In this document: piece by piece, positions 36,450 through 46,260 of the stretch
Numbering within the stretch: position 1 is the stretch's first letter
Layout: the number at the start of each line of letters is the position of its first letter
Origin: Oscillatoria princeps RMCB-10
GTDB lineage: Bacteria > Cyanobacteriota > Cyanobacteriia > Cyanobacteriales > Oscillatoriaceae
Length of the DNA: 64,000 nt
Direction: 5' to 3'
NCBI GenBank assembly: GCA_019359235.1
Contig: JAHHHT010000003.1
Location: 1-64,000, forward strand
The notes under the pieces: model-generated
Database searches by the model: none
What the model was told of the DNA's origin: nothing
Seen by the model: the letters and a program-made list of their open reading frames with translations, nothing else
Program-made: the position numbers and the translations under genes

Positions 36450-37667
36450 CTACACCAGCAGCTGGAAAATTTCCTTGGCAGCGCGATCGCACACCCCCAC
36501 CTCTCCCAGTTTAAGCCGCATCTGCTGGTAGTTTGTCAGGGTTTCCTGACGCCGCCCCGCATTCAGCAAAAGATCCAGGCTCTCCCCGAGAATGGCAGCC
36601 GGTGTCGCTCGCTCCTGTAAAAGTTCTGGCACAATGGGCTGCATTTGCACCAGGTTAGGCGGGGACATAAAGGGAATCGAAAAATTCAGCACCCTGCGAG
36701 CCAGCCAGTACGTCAAAGGGTTGACTCGGTAGACAACCACCTGCGGCACATTCAGCAGGGCGATTTCTAAATTAACCGTACCAGATTTTGCGATCGCCAG
36801 ATCTGCCGCCGCCAGCACTTCCTGAGACTGCCCGAAAACAGCGATCGCCCGCAACCCGTAGCGCTCAATCGCCTCTTCCACCGCACCCCTGAACCGCTCC
36901 AGAGACACCGGAATCCAGAAGCGCACTTGCGGCAATTGCTCCTGAAGCTGCCGAGCCGCCTCAAACATCACCGGCAGCAAATATTTTAACTCTTGCTGGC
37001 GCGACGCCGGCAGCAGGGCAACCGCCAGCGTTTCCCCATCAATGCCCAGCGCTCGACGCGCCTCTTCGCGGCTGGGGAACGACTGCAGCCAGTCCAGCAG
37101 GGGGTGGCCAACCCAGGTCACAGAAGCGCCCCGCTCCCGGAAGTAGCTCGCTTCTTCTGGGAAAATCGCCAGCAGCCGGTCGATCGCCGCCACTAACCTA
37201 GCCGCATAGCCCGGGGAGGGCGACCAAACCCACATCTGTGGCGCAATATAGTACACCACCGGCACTTGTGGCATCTGCCGCTTGACATAGCTGCCAATGG
37301 CCAGATTCGGCCCGATGTAGTCAATCAGCACCAGCAAATCCGGCGGGTTCTCCCGCAGGTATTGCTTCGCTCGCCGCTGCTGCTGCAAAGTTGGCCAAAC
37401 ATAGGGCAAAGACTCCAGAATCCCCACCGAACCGGTGCCGCTGGTATTCCCCAAGAGAGTGCAGCCGGCTTTTGCCATACGCTCCCCCCCCAGCCCCACA
37501 ATCTCCAGCTCCATCCCAGAGGCTTTGGCTTGCCGGTGAAGGGCTTCTGCCAGCAGCGCCCCTTGCAGGTCACCTGAAACCTCGCCGGTGCTGACGAACA
37601 GCCGCACCCGCCGCTGCGGGGGGGGATGCGCTCTCAACTGTGCAGTCAAATTTAATTCCCCCTTCAT
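36450..37667 (-). CDS. lpxB: Lipid-A-disaccharide synthase
   Basis: LpxB joins UDP-2,3-diacylglucosamine to lipid X to form the lipid A disaccharide at the inner face of the inner membrane. Family signatures: VSTGEVSGDLQGALLAEAL near residue 25, PPDLLVLIDYIGPNL, YYIAPQMWVWSP, GHPLLDWL and KSGTVNLEIAL. The length of 405 residues is a little longer than usual because of an N-terminal Lys/Gln/Arg extension. The ATG at 37667 overlaps the lpxA stop by four bases (ATGA), which indicates translational coupling. It is last gene of the lpxC-fabZ-lpxA-lpxB set. Confidence 0.95.
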   Translation of the reverse strand: MKGELNLTAQLRAHPPPQRRVRLFVSTGEVSGDLQGALLAEALHRQAKASGMELEIVGLGGERMAKAGCTLLGNTSGTGSVGILESLPYVWPTLQQQRRAKQYLRENPPDLLVLIDYIGPNLAIGSYVKRQMPQVPVVYYIAPQMWVWSPSPGYAARLVAAIDRLLAIFPEEASYFRERGASVTWVGHPLLDWLQSFPSREEARRALGIDGETLAVALLPASRQQELKYLLPVMFEAARQLQEQLPQVRFWIPVSLERFRGAVEEAIERYGLRAIAVFGQSQEVLAAADLAIAKSGTVNLEIALLNVPQVVVYRVNPLTYWLARRVLNFSIPFMSPPNLVQMQPIVPELLQERATPAAILGESLDLLLNAGRRQETLTNYQQMRLKLGEVGVCDRAAKEIFQLLV

Positions 37668-38479
37668 CCTTCATCCTTTTCCTTCATCCGTTTCCCTGGA
37701 GTCAGCCCCCGCCGGCCTTCCATCTGGGACAGTTGCAGGAACTGGCGCAGGTGCTGCAAGTGCTCGCTATCGCCAAGCTCGGATAGCTGCGGCAAAGCTT
37801 GAGTCAAAGTCAGCCCAGACCGGTAAAGAATGCGGAACGCTTTTTTCAAGCCGGCAATCTCATCTGGTGACAGCCCCGCCCGCTTCAGCCCCACAAGGTT
37901 GAGCGATCGCACCCGCGACTGATTCCCCTCCACGAGCATGTAGGGCGGCACGTCCCGGTCAATCCGGCTCATCCCGCCCACCATTGCCAGCCGGCCTATG
38001 CGGACAAATTGATGGACGCCCGAAACGCCCCCAATCACAGCCCGCGACTCTATGTGGACGTGACCCGCCAGCGCCACCGTACTGGCAATCACCACCTGGT
38101 TTTCGATAGCGCAGTTGTGCGCTACGTGCACGTAAGCCATCAGCAGATTGCCGCTGCCAATCACAGTGGCCTCACCCAAGCCGGTGGCTCGGTTCACCGT
38201 CACATACTCGCGAATGATGTTGTCATCCCCGATTTTCACAAAGCTGGGAGCGCCCTCATATTTGAGGTCTTGCGGCTCCAAGCCAAGAGCCGCCCCGGGG
38301 TAAATTTGATTGCGAGCCCCGATTTCCGTCCGCCCATCAATTACCGCATGGGCCCCAACCGTTGTTTCCGGGCCAATTTTTACGTGCTCTCCAATCACCG
38401 CATAGGGACCCACCCGCACAGTCGGGTGCAGCTGAGCGCCTGGGTGGATGACAGCGGTGGGGTGAATTAAAGTCATCAT
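37664..38479 (-). CDS. lpxA: Acyl-ACP--UDP-N-acetylglucosamine O-acyltransferase
   Basis: LpxA performs the first acylation of UDP-GlcNAc in lipid A synthesis, as a cytoplasmic left-handed beta-helix trimer. The hexapeptide repeats run through residues 4-190 (IHPTAVIHPGAQL, VRVGPYAVIGEHV). The catalytic His is in VHVAHNC (H121). A C-terminal helical part includes LKRAGLSPDEIAGLKKAFR. The first ATG of MMTLIHPTA at 38479 is preferred; an upstream in-frame extension of 21 residues (from 38542) has no homology and overlaps the fabZ spacer. 271 residues fits the family. Confidence 0.95.
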   Translation of the reverse strand: MMTLIHPTAVIHPGAQLHPTVRVGPYAVIGEHVKIGPETTVGAHAVIDGRTEIGARNQIYPGAALGLEPQDLKYEGAPSFVKIGDDNIIREYVTVNRATGLGEATVIGSGNLLMAYVHVAHNCAIENQVVIASTVALAGHVHIESRAVIGGVSGVHQFVRIGRLAMVGGMSRIDRDVPPYMLVEGNQSRVRSLNLVGLKRAGLSPDEIAGLKKAFRILYRSGLTLTQALPQLSELGDSEHLQHLRQFLQLSQMEGRRGLTPGKRMKEKDEG

Positions 38480-38561
38480 AGGATTTTGCGTGTTGAGGAA
38501 TGAGTGCTCAGTTGAAGAGGAATGTAACCGATCTCTCAGCACTCATCACTCTTCACTGTTG

Positions 38562-39104
38562 TTAGCTCACCAGGGAAAACAGCAATTCGCCTTCTGTCAC
38601 CAGTTGGCCATCCACTTCGGCGCGGGCCTGCATTTTACCGAAACGGCGCTGCTTGACGCACAGCAGCTCTACGGTGATCACCAGCTGGTCGCCCGGCACC
38701 ACCAGTCGCCGGAACCGCACTTTATCAATGCCGGCAAACACAAATAATCCTTCCGGCAGATCGGGCACCTGGGCCATCAGCACCCCCCCCACTTGAGCCA
38801 TTGCTTCCACGATCAGCACCCCGGGCATGATCGGACGCCCCGGAAAATGCCCCTGAAAATGCGGTTCGTTGACGCTGACATTTTTTATTCCCACAGCCCG
38901 CTGCCCCGGAACGCACTCAACAATCCGATCCACTAGCAAAAAGGGATAGCGGTGGGGCAGCAGCTTCTGAATCTCTTCGACGGTCAGCGATGTCTGAACA
39001 GCAGGCGCACTCTTGGCGCTTGCGGAATCTCTCTCGCTCAAGTGCTCGGCGGCAGAACCGGGAGCGGGGGAATTTTGGGCCGTAACGTCGGTCAGGGTGG
39101 ACAT
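38562..39104 (-). CDS. fabZ: 3-hydroxyacyl-[ACP] dehydratase FabZ
   Basis: FabZ dehydrates beta-hydroxyacyl-ACP in the fatty-acid elongation cycle. The hot-dog fold is marked by [11 protein letters not shown], the catalytic His in [12 protein letters not shown] (H86) and Glu in VLIVEAMAQ (E100), spaced 14 apart as usual. About 40 N-terminal residues (Ser/Ala-rich) precede the conserved domain, a frequent cyanobacterial extension. It lies between lpxC (68 bases upstream) and lpxA (82 bases downstream), linking membrane lipid and lipid A chain supply. Confidence 0.95.
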   Translation of the reverse strand: MSTLTDVTAQNSPAPGSAAEHLSERDSASAKSAPAVQTSLTVEEIQKLLPHRYPFLLVDRIVECVPGQRAVGIKNVSVNEPHFQGHFPGRPIMPGVLIVEAMAQVGGVLMAQVPDLPEGLFVFAGIDKVRFRRLVVPGDQLVITVELLCVKQRRFGKMQARAEVDGQLVTEGELLFSLVS

Positions 39105-39172
39105 GAGTAGATGTTTTTTTTAGATTTGTGATTTTAGATTTTAGATTGGGGGTGCGTCCTGGCATCCAAAAT

Positions 39173-40036
39173 CTAAAATCCCCAGCCAGACTCGGCCAGC
39201 CGGCGGGCGAGCCCGACGTGCAGCTTGTGGCTTGCTTTGTAGGCGATAAAGTGAGCGCGAGGAAATCTTCCCAGCAAGCTCATATCTCCTACTAAGTCTA
39301 AGATTTTATGACGCACTGGTTCATTTGCAAATCTCAGCGGCGGATTTAACCACCCGTCGGCACCGCAAACTAGGGCGCTGTCCAAACTTCCGCCTTTGAT
39401 CAAGCCCTGCGCCCGCAGCTGCTCGATTTGATGCGCGAAGCCAAAGGTGCGTGCCGGTGCGATCTCGCTGGCGAAGCTGTCTGTGGCGGGCGACCAGCTG
39501 TGCCACTGCTGGCCAATTGCCGGCAGATCGAAGTCTATGCCGTAGCTGAAGCGCAGCGACTGTGCCGGTAGGGCGGCGACAAAGGCGTCTCCTTGGTTCA
39601 CCCAGACGGGTTCGGCAAGGGACAGGGAGGTTGAAGGTTCCTCGCCGGGATTTGGGGATTTGGGGATTTCGGTTTCTGCGACTCCCACGGAGGCGATCGC
39701 TTCCACCCAACCGAGGGCTGACCCATCCAGCAGGGGCACTTCTGGGCCATCCACCTCGATGCGGGCGCTGTCCACTCCCATTGCGGCAAGCGCGGCAAGC
39801 AGGTGCTCTACCGTGCGCACGCCGGCAACTCCATTAGCCAGTTCTGTCGAGAGGGCTGTCTGGCGGACGAATTCTACTGTTGCCGGAATGGTGGGGGTGC
39901 CGGTTAAATCGGTGCGGGCGAAGTATCGCCCCTCGCCTGGCGCAGCCGGCAGCACCCGCACTTCAGTGACGACGCCCAGGTGCAGCCCCACTCCGGAGCG
40001 CTCAAACCCATCTGCCAATGTGTGCTGAACTGTCAT
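39173..40036 (-). CDS. lpxC: UDP-3-O-acyl-N-acetylglucosamine deacetylase
   Basis: LpxC is a zinc deacetylase and the committed step of lipid A synthesis. Visible signatures: TVEHLLAAL (zinc His H78), EVPLLDGSA, and [10 protein letters not shown] with H243 and D247 as the other zinc ligands, then a HKLHVGLA tail. 287 residues, a little shorter than proteobacterial LpxC as is usual in cyanobacteria. It heads the lpx set, 391 bases downstream of Omp85. Confidence 0.94.
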   Translation of the reverse strand: MTVQHTLADGFERSGVGLHLGVVTEVRVLPAAPGEGRYFARTDLTGTPTIPATVEFVRQTALSTELANGVAGVRTVEHLLAALAAMGVDSARIEVDGPEVPLLDGSALGWVEAIASVGVAETEIPKSPNPGEEPSTSLSLAEPVWVNQGDAFVAALPAQSLRFSYGIDFDLPAIGQQWHSWSPATDSFASEIAPARTFGFAHQIEQLRAQGLIKGGSLDSALVCGADGWLNPPLRFANEPVRHKILDLVGDMSLLGRFPRAHFIAYKASHKLHVGLARRLAESGWGF

Positions 40037-40427
40037 TCTTTACCGGCCTCTTGCATAGAAATCACCAGTGTAAGTAGTTGTGTAAAATTAATTGCACGGC
40101 TCTATCGGCCAAAAGCCTTATGGCATCGGCATTCCAGATGTGCAATTAATTCCGCCGGAGCGCTTATTTTATTATTTTTTAAATACCCTCCCTAAAAAAC
40201 ACACCTTATTTCTTCCCTCTGGCGCTGAAGCGCCCTCTGCGGTTCACACAGCAGTTCTAAATGATTTGTGATTCCCCTCTCTCTTCTCTTTCCTTGGCGC
40301 TCCTTCACGGCGGCGGTTTTAAAAAAAAATACCCCCCCTGTATAAACCAGGTTTCTTTAAGAAACCTGGTTTCTGGCAGCCTGTTACAACCGCCGAAAAT
40401 CAAGCTAAATACCTTACTATGGGAGAG
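40037..40427. other. Intergenic region between Omp85 and lpxC
   Basis: 391 bases. Contains an AACCAGGTTTCTTTAAGAAA-type hairpin (40345-40374) just after the Omp85 stop, a degenerate GGCGCTGAAGCGCC stretch, and T-rich DNA likely to hold an lpxC promoter. No gene seen. Confidence 0.55.
40345..40374. terminator. Hairpin after Omp85 (GAAACCTGGTTTCT family)
   Basis: Inverted repeat AACCAGGTTTCTT/AAGAAACCTGGTT with a short centre, directly after the Omp85 stop codon. Also a member of the dispersed family seen at 34817, 47398, 60633 and 61796. Confidence 0.5.
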
Positions 40428-42800
40428 TTAGAAGCGCTCTCCAAGGCCGAAGTGAAAGAGAGATTCACCGTCATCATTGATGCCGAAATCCACGCGGATG
40501 GGACCGAGAGGCGAATCAATGCGGACGCCCAAACCGTAACCAAAACCCGTGCCCGGTTTGCCCCGCACCCCAGCCGGATCGCCGGGAACGCCAGATCCGG
40601 AACCGAGATCGCTGCCAAAATCGACAAACAGCGCTCCTCCGATAACAGAGAAAATCGGGAAGCGATACTCTGCAGTTGCTTGCAGGAAACTGCGACCGCT
40701 GCCCACTTCTCCTTCATCGTAGCCGCGAACGGAATTGCTGCCACCGAGAGCAAAGGCTTCGTAGGGGGGCAAATCGCCGAGAACGGTGCCGGTTTGAACG
40801 TTAAACGCTAGAGTCTGGGGGCCTTTGCTAAAGTTAAAATATTTCACCGGCATGTAGTAGCTGTAGCTAGCTCGCAGGCGATTCATAAAGATGCTTCCCA
40901 AACCCACCGGTACGGACTGTTCGGTGCTCAACCGCAACAGGGAGCCGCTGGTGGGCTTGAGGGCGCTGTCGCGCCGGTCGCGGGAGAGTCCAAACTGGAG
41001 TGCCGTCAGGTCGTCCTTGCCCTCACCGCTGAAGCTCAGATCGTTGCCCAGGGCATCATTGGGGCTGATGTCGCCATCTGAATCTCGGATGGAAATCCGC
41101 TGGTACTGCAAGCCGAGGGAAGCAGTCCATTCGGACTTTTCCAGGGGGTTTGGGTTCAGGGGGCGAGTAAAGGTGACGCCGCCCCCCAGACGCAGAACCC
41201 GGGGGCGATCGCCCGAACTGGGGTCTAAGGGGTTATCCGGATCGGGAAGCCGAATGTCGTCAGAACCGCCGGTGTAGATCAAGGAGATTGACCGGCGTCT
41301 GAAGCCATTGACGGTGTAAGACGTGCGGTAGGGATCGCCGGCAATCCAGGGATCGGTGAAGTTAACGTCAAATAGCAGCGCCCGCTCGCCCACTTGCAGC
41401 TGCGTCCCTAATTTGTGGTTGTTTCCGCCCAAGTTTTGCTCTTGATAGCTAATGGTGCCAAACACCCCAGTAGCGGAACTAATCCCCGCACCCGCCGCCA
41501 CGGAGCCGGTATTGCGTTCTGTGACATTGAGCACGACAACCACTCGGCGCGGATCTGCGCCGGGGTTTAAGGTAGGCTCGACTTTCTCAAACAGGCCCAA
41601 ACCGTAGATGCGGCGCAAATCTGAGATCAGCGTCGATTCCTTGAGCACTTCTCCGGGCTTGAGCGCCATCTCGCGGGTGATGATGAATTTGCGGGTGCGA
41701 CCCCGGATCGGGTTGCCTTGCTCGTCGGCTGTCTCGCCTTCCTTGGTGGCGAAGCGGATTTGCACGTCCTCTATCACCCCTTCTGCCACCAGCAAGGTGA
41801 CTTTGCCATCGGGGGTGACGGCGGATGAGTCAATCACCTGGGCCAAGATGTAGCCGTTGTCTTTGTACCACTGATTTAATTTCTTGACGCTTTCCTGAAA
41901 GGTGCGCAGGTTGAGAATGCGGCCATACTGGTCGCGGAATAGAGAGTCCACGACTGTTTGGGGCACAGCTTGCTGAGCCGCACCTTCGGGAACGGCACTG
42001 ACGACCACTTTTTCCAGCACTGGGTTCGGCTGCACCACAAAAGTCACCCGGACGCCGATCGGTGTGTCCTCGGGCACGTAGTCCACCTTTCCGAAGAAGC
42101 CGGTGGCAAAGATGGCGTTAACGTCTTCTTGCAGCTGGCACCGGTTGGCCGTGCGTCCCGGCTGGGTGCGAATCGTCCGGTAGATTTCATCTTGCAGTTC
42201 CCCCTGCGCGCCGCTGACTGCCACTTCTGCCACCAGCACTTGGGGCGCTGCTGGATCGGGGCACTGAGCGCCAGGGGGCGTTGCGGGGGGCGGGCTGGCT
42301 GGCACCGGCACCGGCACGGGGGGCTGCGGTGTCTGGGCGACGGACTCTAGCGCCCAAACTGCCGCCGGCGCAACCCCAACTCCCCCACCGGCTGCAGGGA
42401 AAGGCTCAGCGGGCGAGGCTGGGGAATCTGCCGCAGTGCCGGCGATCTCGGCCACTGCGGGATTTTCCGGCCCCACAGCGGCCATGTCCTCTCCCTGACC
42501 CTCCTTGAGGGGCGTCCCGACAGGGGACTCTAGCGACCAGACGGCAGTCGGGTTTGGCGCGGGGAGGGCGACTTGTTGGGAGTCCGCTGCCATTTGCGGT
42601 TCTGCAAAGCCAGTCGCTAGGTGCGAGTCACTCGCTTTTTCAGCGTTTTCCACCGGCACCGGTGGCAGGGGCTGTGCGGGGGGGGAGCCGGTGGGCTCTG
42701 GCGCGGACTGCAGGCTCACAGTTTGTCCGCTGACGGGGTTCGATAAACTCAGGGTGGCTGAGGCTGTCAAAATTGCCACCCATACGGTCGGTATCCGCAT
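40428..42800 (-). CDS. bamA: Outer membrane protein assembly factor of the Omp85/BamA/Toc75 family (790 aa)
   Basis: Omp85 inserts beta-barrel proteins into the outer membrane. The ATG at 42800 is chosen because MRIPTVWVAILTASATLSL reads as a signal peptide ending VSGQT; the longer frame from 42917 adds 39 residues without homology. A Pro-rich linker follows (about 20-175), then POTRA domains (about 180-410: VVVSAVPEG, GKVTLLVAEGVIEDVQI, TVSDLRRIYGLGLFEKVE-like), then a 16-strand barrel with the SVRGYDEG loop near residue 690 and a C-terminal Phe. It is followed on the same strand by lpxC-fabZ-lpxA-lpxB and preceded by purC, a common cyanobacterial order. Confidence 0.93.
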   Translation of the reverse strand: MRIPTVWVAILTASATLSLSNPVSGQTVSLQSAPEPTGSPPAQPLPPVPVENAEKASDSHLATGFAEPQMAADSQQVALPAPNPTAVWSLESPVGTPLKEGQGEDMAAVGPENPAVAEIAGTAADSPASPAEPFPAAGGGVGVAPAAVWALESVAQTPQPPVPVPVPASPPPATPPGAQCPDPAAPQVLVAEVAVSGAQGELQDEIYRTIRTQPGRTANRCQLQEDVNAIFATGFFGKVDYVPEDTPIGVRVTFVVQPNPVLEKVVVSAVPEGAAQQAVPQTVVDSLFRDQYGRILNLRTFQESVKKLNQWYKDNGYILAQVIDSSAVTPDGKVTLLVAEGVIEDVQIRFATKEGETADEQGNPIRGRTRKFIITREMALKPGEVLKESTLISDLRRIYGLGLFEKVEPTLNPGADPRRVVVVLNVTERNTGSVAAGAGISSATGVFGTISYQEQNLGGNNHKLGTQLQVGERALLFDVNFTDPWIAGDPYRTSYTVNGFRRRSISLIYTGGSDDIRLPDPDNPLDPSSGDRPRVLRLGGGVTFTRPLNPNPLEKSEWTASLGLQYQRISIRDSDGDISPNDALGNDLSFSGEGKDDLTALQFGLSRDRRDSALKPTSGSLLRLSTEQSVPVGLGSIFMNRLRASYSYYMPVKYFNFSKGPQTLAFNVQTGTVLGDLPPYEAFALGGSNSVRGYDEGEVGSGRSFLQATAEYRFPIFSVIGGALFVDFGSDLGSGSGVPGDPAGVRGKPGTGFGYGLGVRIDSPLGPIRVDFGINDDGESLFHFGLGERF

Positions 42801-43004
42801 CTTGTTCACGTTGTTTTCCACTTCCACACACCAGAGCCACAATTTCAAGCTTGCCTTGAAGCAAACAGCACGGAGTTCGCGCGGGCGCGCATGCGCCCCA
42901 AGGCAGCCAGAGCGCATTCAGAGGTAAATCTTACCGCATTGACTCGCCAGCCGCTCCCCGCACCGGAAGGGTTGGGATTTAGGATAGTAGATGCTTTTCA
43001 AAGC

Positions 43005-43751
43005 TTAGCGAGCGCCACTCGCTCTGTTGCTGTGCGCCAGAACCCGCTCTAGCACTCGCTGGTAAGCTTGTTCGACATTCCCCAAATCGCGGCGGAAGCG
43101 GTCTTTGTCCATCACCCGCCGGTCGGGATCGCCATCTGCATTATCCCACAGCCGGCAGGTGTCCGGGCTAATTTCATCCGCCAGCAGCAGTCTTCCCTCG
43201 CTGTCGGTGCCAAATTCCAGTTTGAAGTCTACCAGGGTGATGCCGCACTCCAGGAAAAACTTCGAGAGAATTTCGTTGACCCGCAACGCAAGTGTTTGCA
43301 GTTGCTCGACAATTTCCGGGGTGGCTAGTTCCAGCAGCAACAGGCGCTCCCGCGTTAGCAGCGGGTCTCCCAGATCGTCATTTTTATAGTAGAATTCTAC
43401 CAGCGGCTGTTTCAAAACGGTGCCGGTTGGCAATCCCGTTTGCTTGCAAAGACTGCCGGCGGCGATGTTCCGCACCACCACTTCCACCGGCACAATCTTG
43501 ACGCGCCGCACTCGCATTTGGTTGGGCGCTGGGCAGTCTGTGAAGTGGGTGGCAATGCCCTCCGCTTCTAGCAGTTTGAATAAATGGCTAGAGATTAGGC
43601 AGTTGATTTCGCCCTTGCCGGTGATGCTCCCGCGCTTCTGGGCGTTAAATGCTGTGGCGTCATCTTTAAAGACTGTCAGTAAGATTTCCGGATCGCCGGT
43701 GCTCAAGAGAATTTTGGCCTTGCCTTCATAAAGTTTCTCAGAAGCTGACAT
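43005..43751 (-). CDS. purC: Phosphoribosylaminoimidazole-succinocarboxamide synthase (SAICAR synthase)
   Basis: PurC condenses CAIR with aspartate in purine synthesis. The ATG at 43751 gives MSASEKLYEGKAKILL, the family N-terminus with its KLYEGKAK motif; the longer frame adds 83 residues encoded by repeats. Other signatures: NIAAGSLCKQTGLPTG, LVDFKLEFG and LADEISPDTCRLWD. 248 residues is typical. It lies upstream of Omp85 on the same strand, with 204 bases between. Confidence 0.96.
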   Translation of the reverse strand: MSASEKLYEGKAKILLSTGDPEILLTVFKDDATAFNAQKRGSITGKGEINCLISSHLFKLLEAEGIATHFTDCPAPNQMRVRRVKIVPVEVVVRNIAAGSLCKQTGLPTGTVLKQPLVEFYYKNDDLGDPLLTRERLLLLELATPEIVEQLQTLALRVNEILSKFFLECGITLVDFKLEFGTDSEGRLLLADEISPDTCRLWDNADGDPDRRVMDKDRFRRDLGNVEQAYQRVLERVLAHSNRASGAR

Positions 43752-44271
43752 AACAAATCTCGCTCTGCTGTAGAATAAGAGAAAGTCGTGCCGGTCGCTG
43801 GAGGGTGCTGCTAGCACCATTCCCTCACCCGGACTGTCCTTTACGGTCGGGCAGCAAGAATATTTTACTCTATAGCAAGAGCTTTGGCTTGGCTGGGCAG
43901 CAAGTTCGGCATTGCATATTCCGGGGGTGAACCCCACCCCCCTACCCCCTCCCCGCGTGCGGGGAGGGGGAGAAAGAGAAGGGAGTTTTGGTGAAATCAT
44001 CTTGTCTTAGCCCGGGGTAGGGTGCGTTCCCTCTGAGGGAACGCACCCTACTACTGCAGTCACATACCCAAGATATGTATAAACTGTAGCCGCACGCGGG
44101 GAGGGGGAGAAAGAGAAGGGAGTTTTGGTGAAATCATCTTGTCTTACTGCAACGCCACAATTTAGCCAGAGTTGCCGCAGATGTGGCGGCAGACTCCAGT
44201 CTGCCGCTATCCCAACCCAGTCCGCTTTTAGCGGATGCAAGAAAAAGGTTGCGGGGCAACCGGGTTTGCTA
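43752..44271. other. Intergenic region with nested repeats
   Basis: 520 bases between prohibitin-like gene and purC. Holds a C/G-rich dispersed repeat, a perfect 51-base direct repeat (43959-44009 and 44096-44146), and a GTAGGGTGCGTTCCC hairpin (44017-44053) between the two copies. No gene seen. Confidence 0.65.
43959..44146. repeat. 51-base direct repeats flanking a hairpin segment
   Basis: Copies at 43959-44009 and 44096-44146 are identical, ending GAAATCATCTTGTCTTA. The 86-base segment between contains the palindrome arms GTAGGGTGCGTTCCC and GGGAACGCACCCTAC. This looks like a hairpin element bounded by a duplication. Confidence 0.85.
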
Positions 44272-45174
44272 TTACCTTGCTGGCTCAGAAGGGGCATTAT
44301 CCACCTGGAAAATCACGGGCACTCCCCTCTGTCCGCCACCGACGATTAAAACTTTGGCATTGGGCGACTGGGCCAGTTTTTCTGTCGCTTCGATAGCCTT
44401 CAATTGCAGCACTTGGGCGTTAAGACCCTGGGAAACCATTTTTTGGTAATCGGAAATCCCTTTGGCTTCGATGCGCTTGCGCTCCGCTTCTTGGCGCTCT
44501 TTTTTGATGGTAAAAGCCATCTGCTGGCTTTCTTGCTCTGCCTTGAGCTTCTCCTGAATTGCGGCTTGGATTCTTTCAGGGATTTGCAGCTCTCTCAACA
44601 GGGTTTCCTCAACGGTGAAACCGAGGGGGGCTAGCTGTTCGCTCAGCTGCCGGCGGAGGCGGCTGGCTATCTCCTGCCGTTTGGTAGAGTAAATGGCTTC
44701 AGCGGGGTAGTTAGCAGTGACCTCGCGGACAATTGAGCGAAATCGGGGGAGGACAATTTCTGTCTCGTCAGTGCCAAGATTTTCATAGACGGACACGGCT
44801 TTCTGGGGCTGGAGCCTGTACTGCAGGCTGACATTGATATTGAACGCCAGCCCCTCTTTGGATGTGGCTTCTATGGTTTCCTGCACATTTTTTAGGCGGG
44901 TGGAAAAATTAACAATTCTAGCCGCAGGATTGACCAGGTGGACGCCTGGATTGAGAGGGGGCTCGGAAACCTTTCCCAGGGAGTCCACGACTCCAACATT
45001 GCCGGCGGGGATAACAATGAGTGTCCTAAAAAGGGAGGAGAGCACAGCGACCGCCCCAATGAGTGCGGCGATGGCCCGCACTGCTAAGCGAGACCGGTCA
45101 TCCTCAACTCTCTCAGCGTTGAGAAAGATGAAGATGGATATCAAGGCGGTGAGGAGTGAAAGTAAAAAACTCAT
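44272..45174 (-). CDS. Prohibitin/SPFH (stomatin-HflC-like) membrane protein (300 aa)
   Basis: One or two hydrophobic stretches at the N-terminus (residues 2-18 and 33-54) anchor the protein, followed by an SPFH domain (about 50-210: VIPAGNVGVVDSLGKVSEPP, NPGVHLVNPAARIV, RSIVREVTANYPAEAIYSTK) and a coiled coil rich in Glu/Lys/Arg (about 195-260, EKLKAEQESQQMAFTIKKE). Prohibitins form ring scaffolds that organise membrane microdomains and modulate AAA proteases. No FtsH or second SPFH gene lies next to it. 300 residues fits the cyanobacterial prohibitin size. Confidence 0.88.
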   Translation of the reverse strand: MSFLLSLLTALISIFIFLNAERVEDDRSRLAVRAIAALIGAVAVLSSLFRTLIVIPAGNVGVVDSLGKVSEPPLNPGVHLVNPAARIVNFSTRLKNVQETIEATSKEGLAFNINVSLQYRLQPQKAVSVYENLGTDETEIVLPRFRSIVREVTANYPAEAIYSTKRQEIASRLRRQLSEQLAPLGFTVEETLLRELQIPERIQAAIQEKLKAEQESQQMAFTIKKERQEAERKRIEAKGISDYQKMVSQGLNAQVLQLKAIEATEKLAQSPNAKVLIVGGGQRGVPVIFQVDNAPSEPAR

Positions 45175-46260
45175 CTCTTGGCCTCAAGGATTGAAGAGAT
45201 TCAACTAACTACCACTTTATACTAGCTGGGGATTTGTCCCGGGCAATCCCTGTCGTGTGGGGGGCGGGTTTATCAAGATTTTTCCGGCGCTGCGGCGATA
45301 TCGATAAACCAAATGCGGGCGTGGCGCATGGCGCATGGTGGGTGGCGCATGGCCAAACAGGATATGATATTCCGCAGCCCACCGCTCACCGGGGACGCCA
45401 CTCCCTCAAATTTTAGCTTATCCGAAAGAATGGTTTTTACAAATCCCGCCTTTGAGACGGGATTTGTAATATGCTTTCTTCCGGTAACAAAAATTGGTGT
45501 CAGTGGGGGCCAAAATAGCTCCGACAGCTGGGTGCCCAATACCTAATCTTATGTCCAATACTTCATGCTATCGTACTATCCCCATGCCCCAATGTGCCAT
45601 TCCGAGAGCAGCCCCCTGCGGGCCTAATGCTCAGGTCGGGTTCGGGGCTCTGTACAGGGCTGTTGGCACGATGGGGATGCTCCTCGGGCTTTTGAGCTAG
45701 ACTCTCGACATAAAATACGGTTTGCGGTTATAATAAAAGGTTATGCTTATTTAACTCAAGGGGCTACTTACAAGTCGTGAGCTTTTCCATCCCCCCAGAC
45801 GGGACGTGGCGGGACGCGCCCCTATAAAAGGGGGCGGTCGTGTTCCCCTTCCAGACTCTGCCTGGGAACGACGCTTTGGAGGCTATGCCTTGAAAAGGTT
45901 TGTAGTTGGGCTTTAGCCCTACCGGCTCCTTTGCGGTGGGACAAAAAAAATATTAAAATTACCAGAGCCTACTTCACAGCTGCCGGTTAAAAATTTATAG
46001 TAGTCTCACAAGAGCTTTAGGAGGGAAGCCCTCGCTCACCCGATTCCCAATGCCCAATGCCCAATGCCCCATAGGGGTTAGGGGTTAGGTTATAGGAGAG
46101 AAGCCCTCGCTAGCTCAATGCCCCATGCCCCATGCCCCATGCCCCATGCCCCATGCCCCATGCCCCAGTGTAAACCTCTTGAGTAAAATATAGATTTATG
46201 GGGGTTTAGAATGGGGCAATACAGGCGGACAGGCAACTCATAAAAAGGCCCAACAATCTG
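45175..46260. other. 1.1 kb intergenic region with tandem repeats
   Basis: Lies upstream of two divergent genes. Contains GCGCATGG repeats near 45327-45352, and an ATGCCCC heptamer array (46118-46166) preceded by a looser AATGCCC run (about 46046-46070). Short frames here are made of repeat sequence. No gene or RNA recognised. Confidence 0.55.
46118..46166. repeat. Heptamer tandem repeat ATGCCCC, seven copies
   Basis: Seven perfect ATGCCCC units. Short tandem heptamers of this type are well known in filamentous cyanobacteria. A longer, looser array occurs at about 49980-50072. Confidence 0.9.

Noticed and set aside
45494-45700. Small plus-strand frame of 68 codons
   Set aside because: Made of degenerate intergenic DNA, no ribosome-binding site, no motif.
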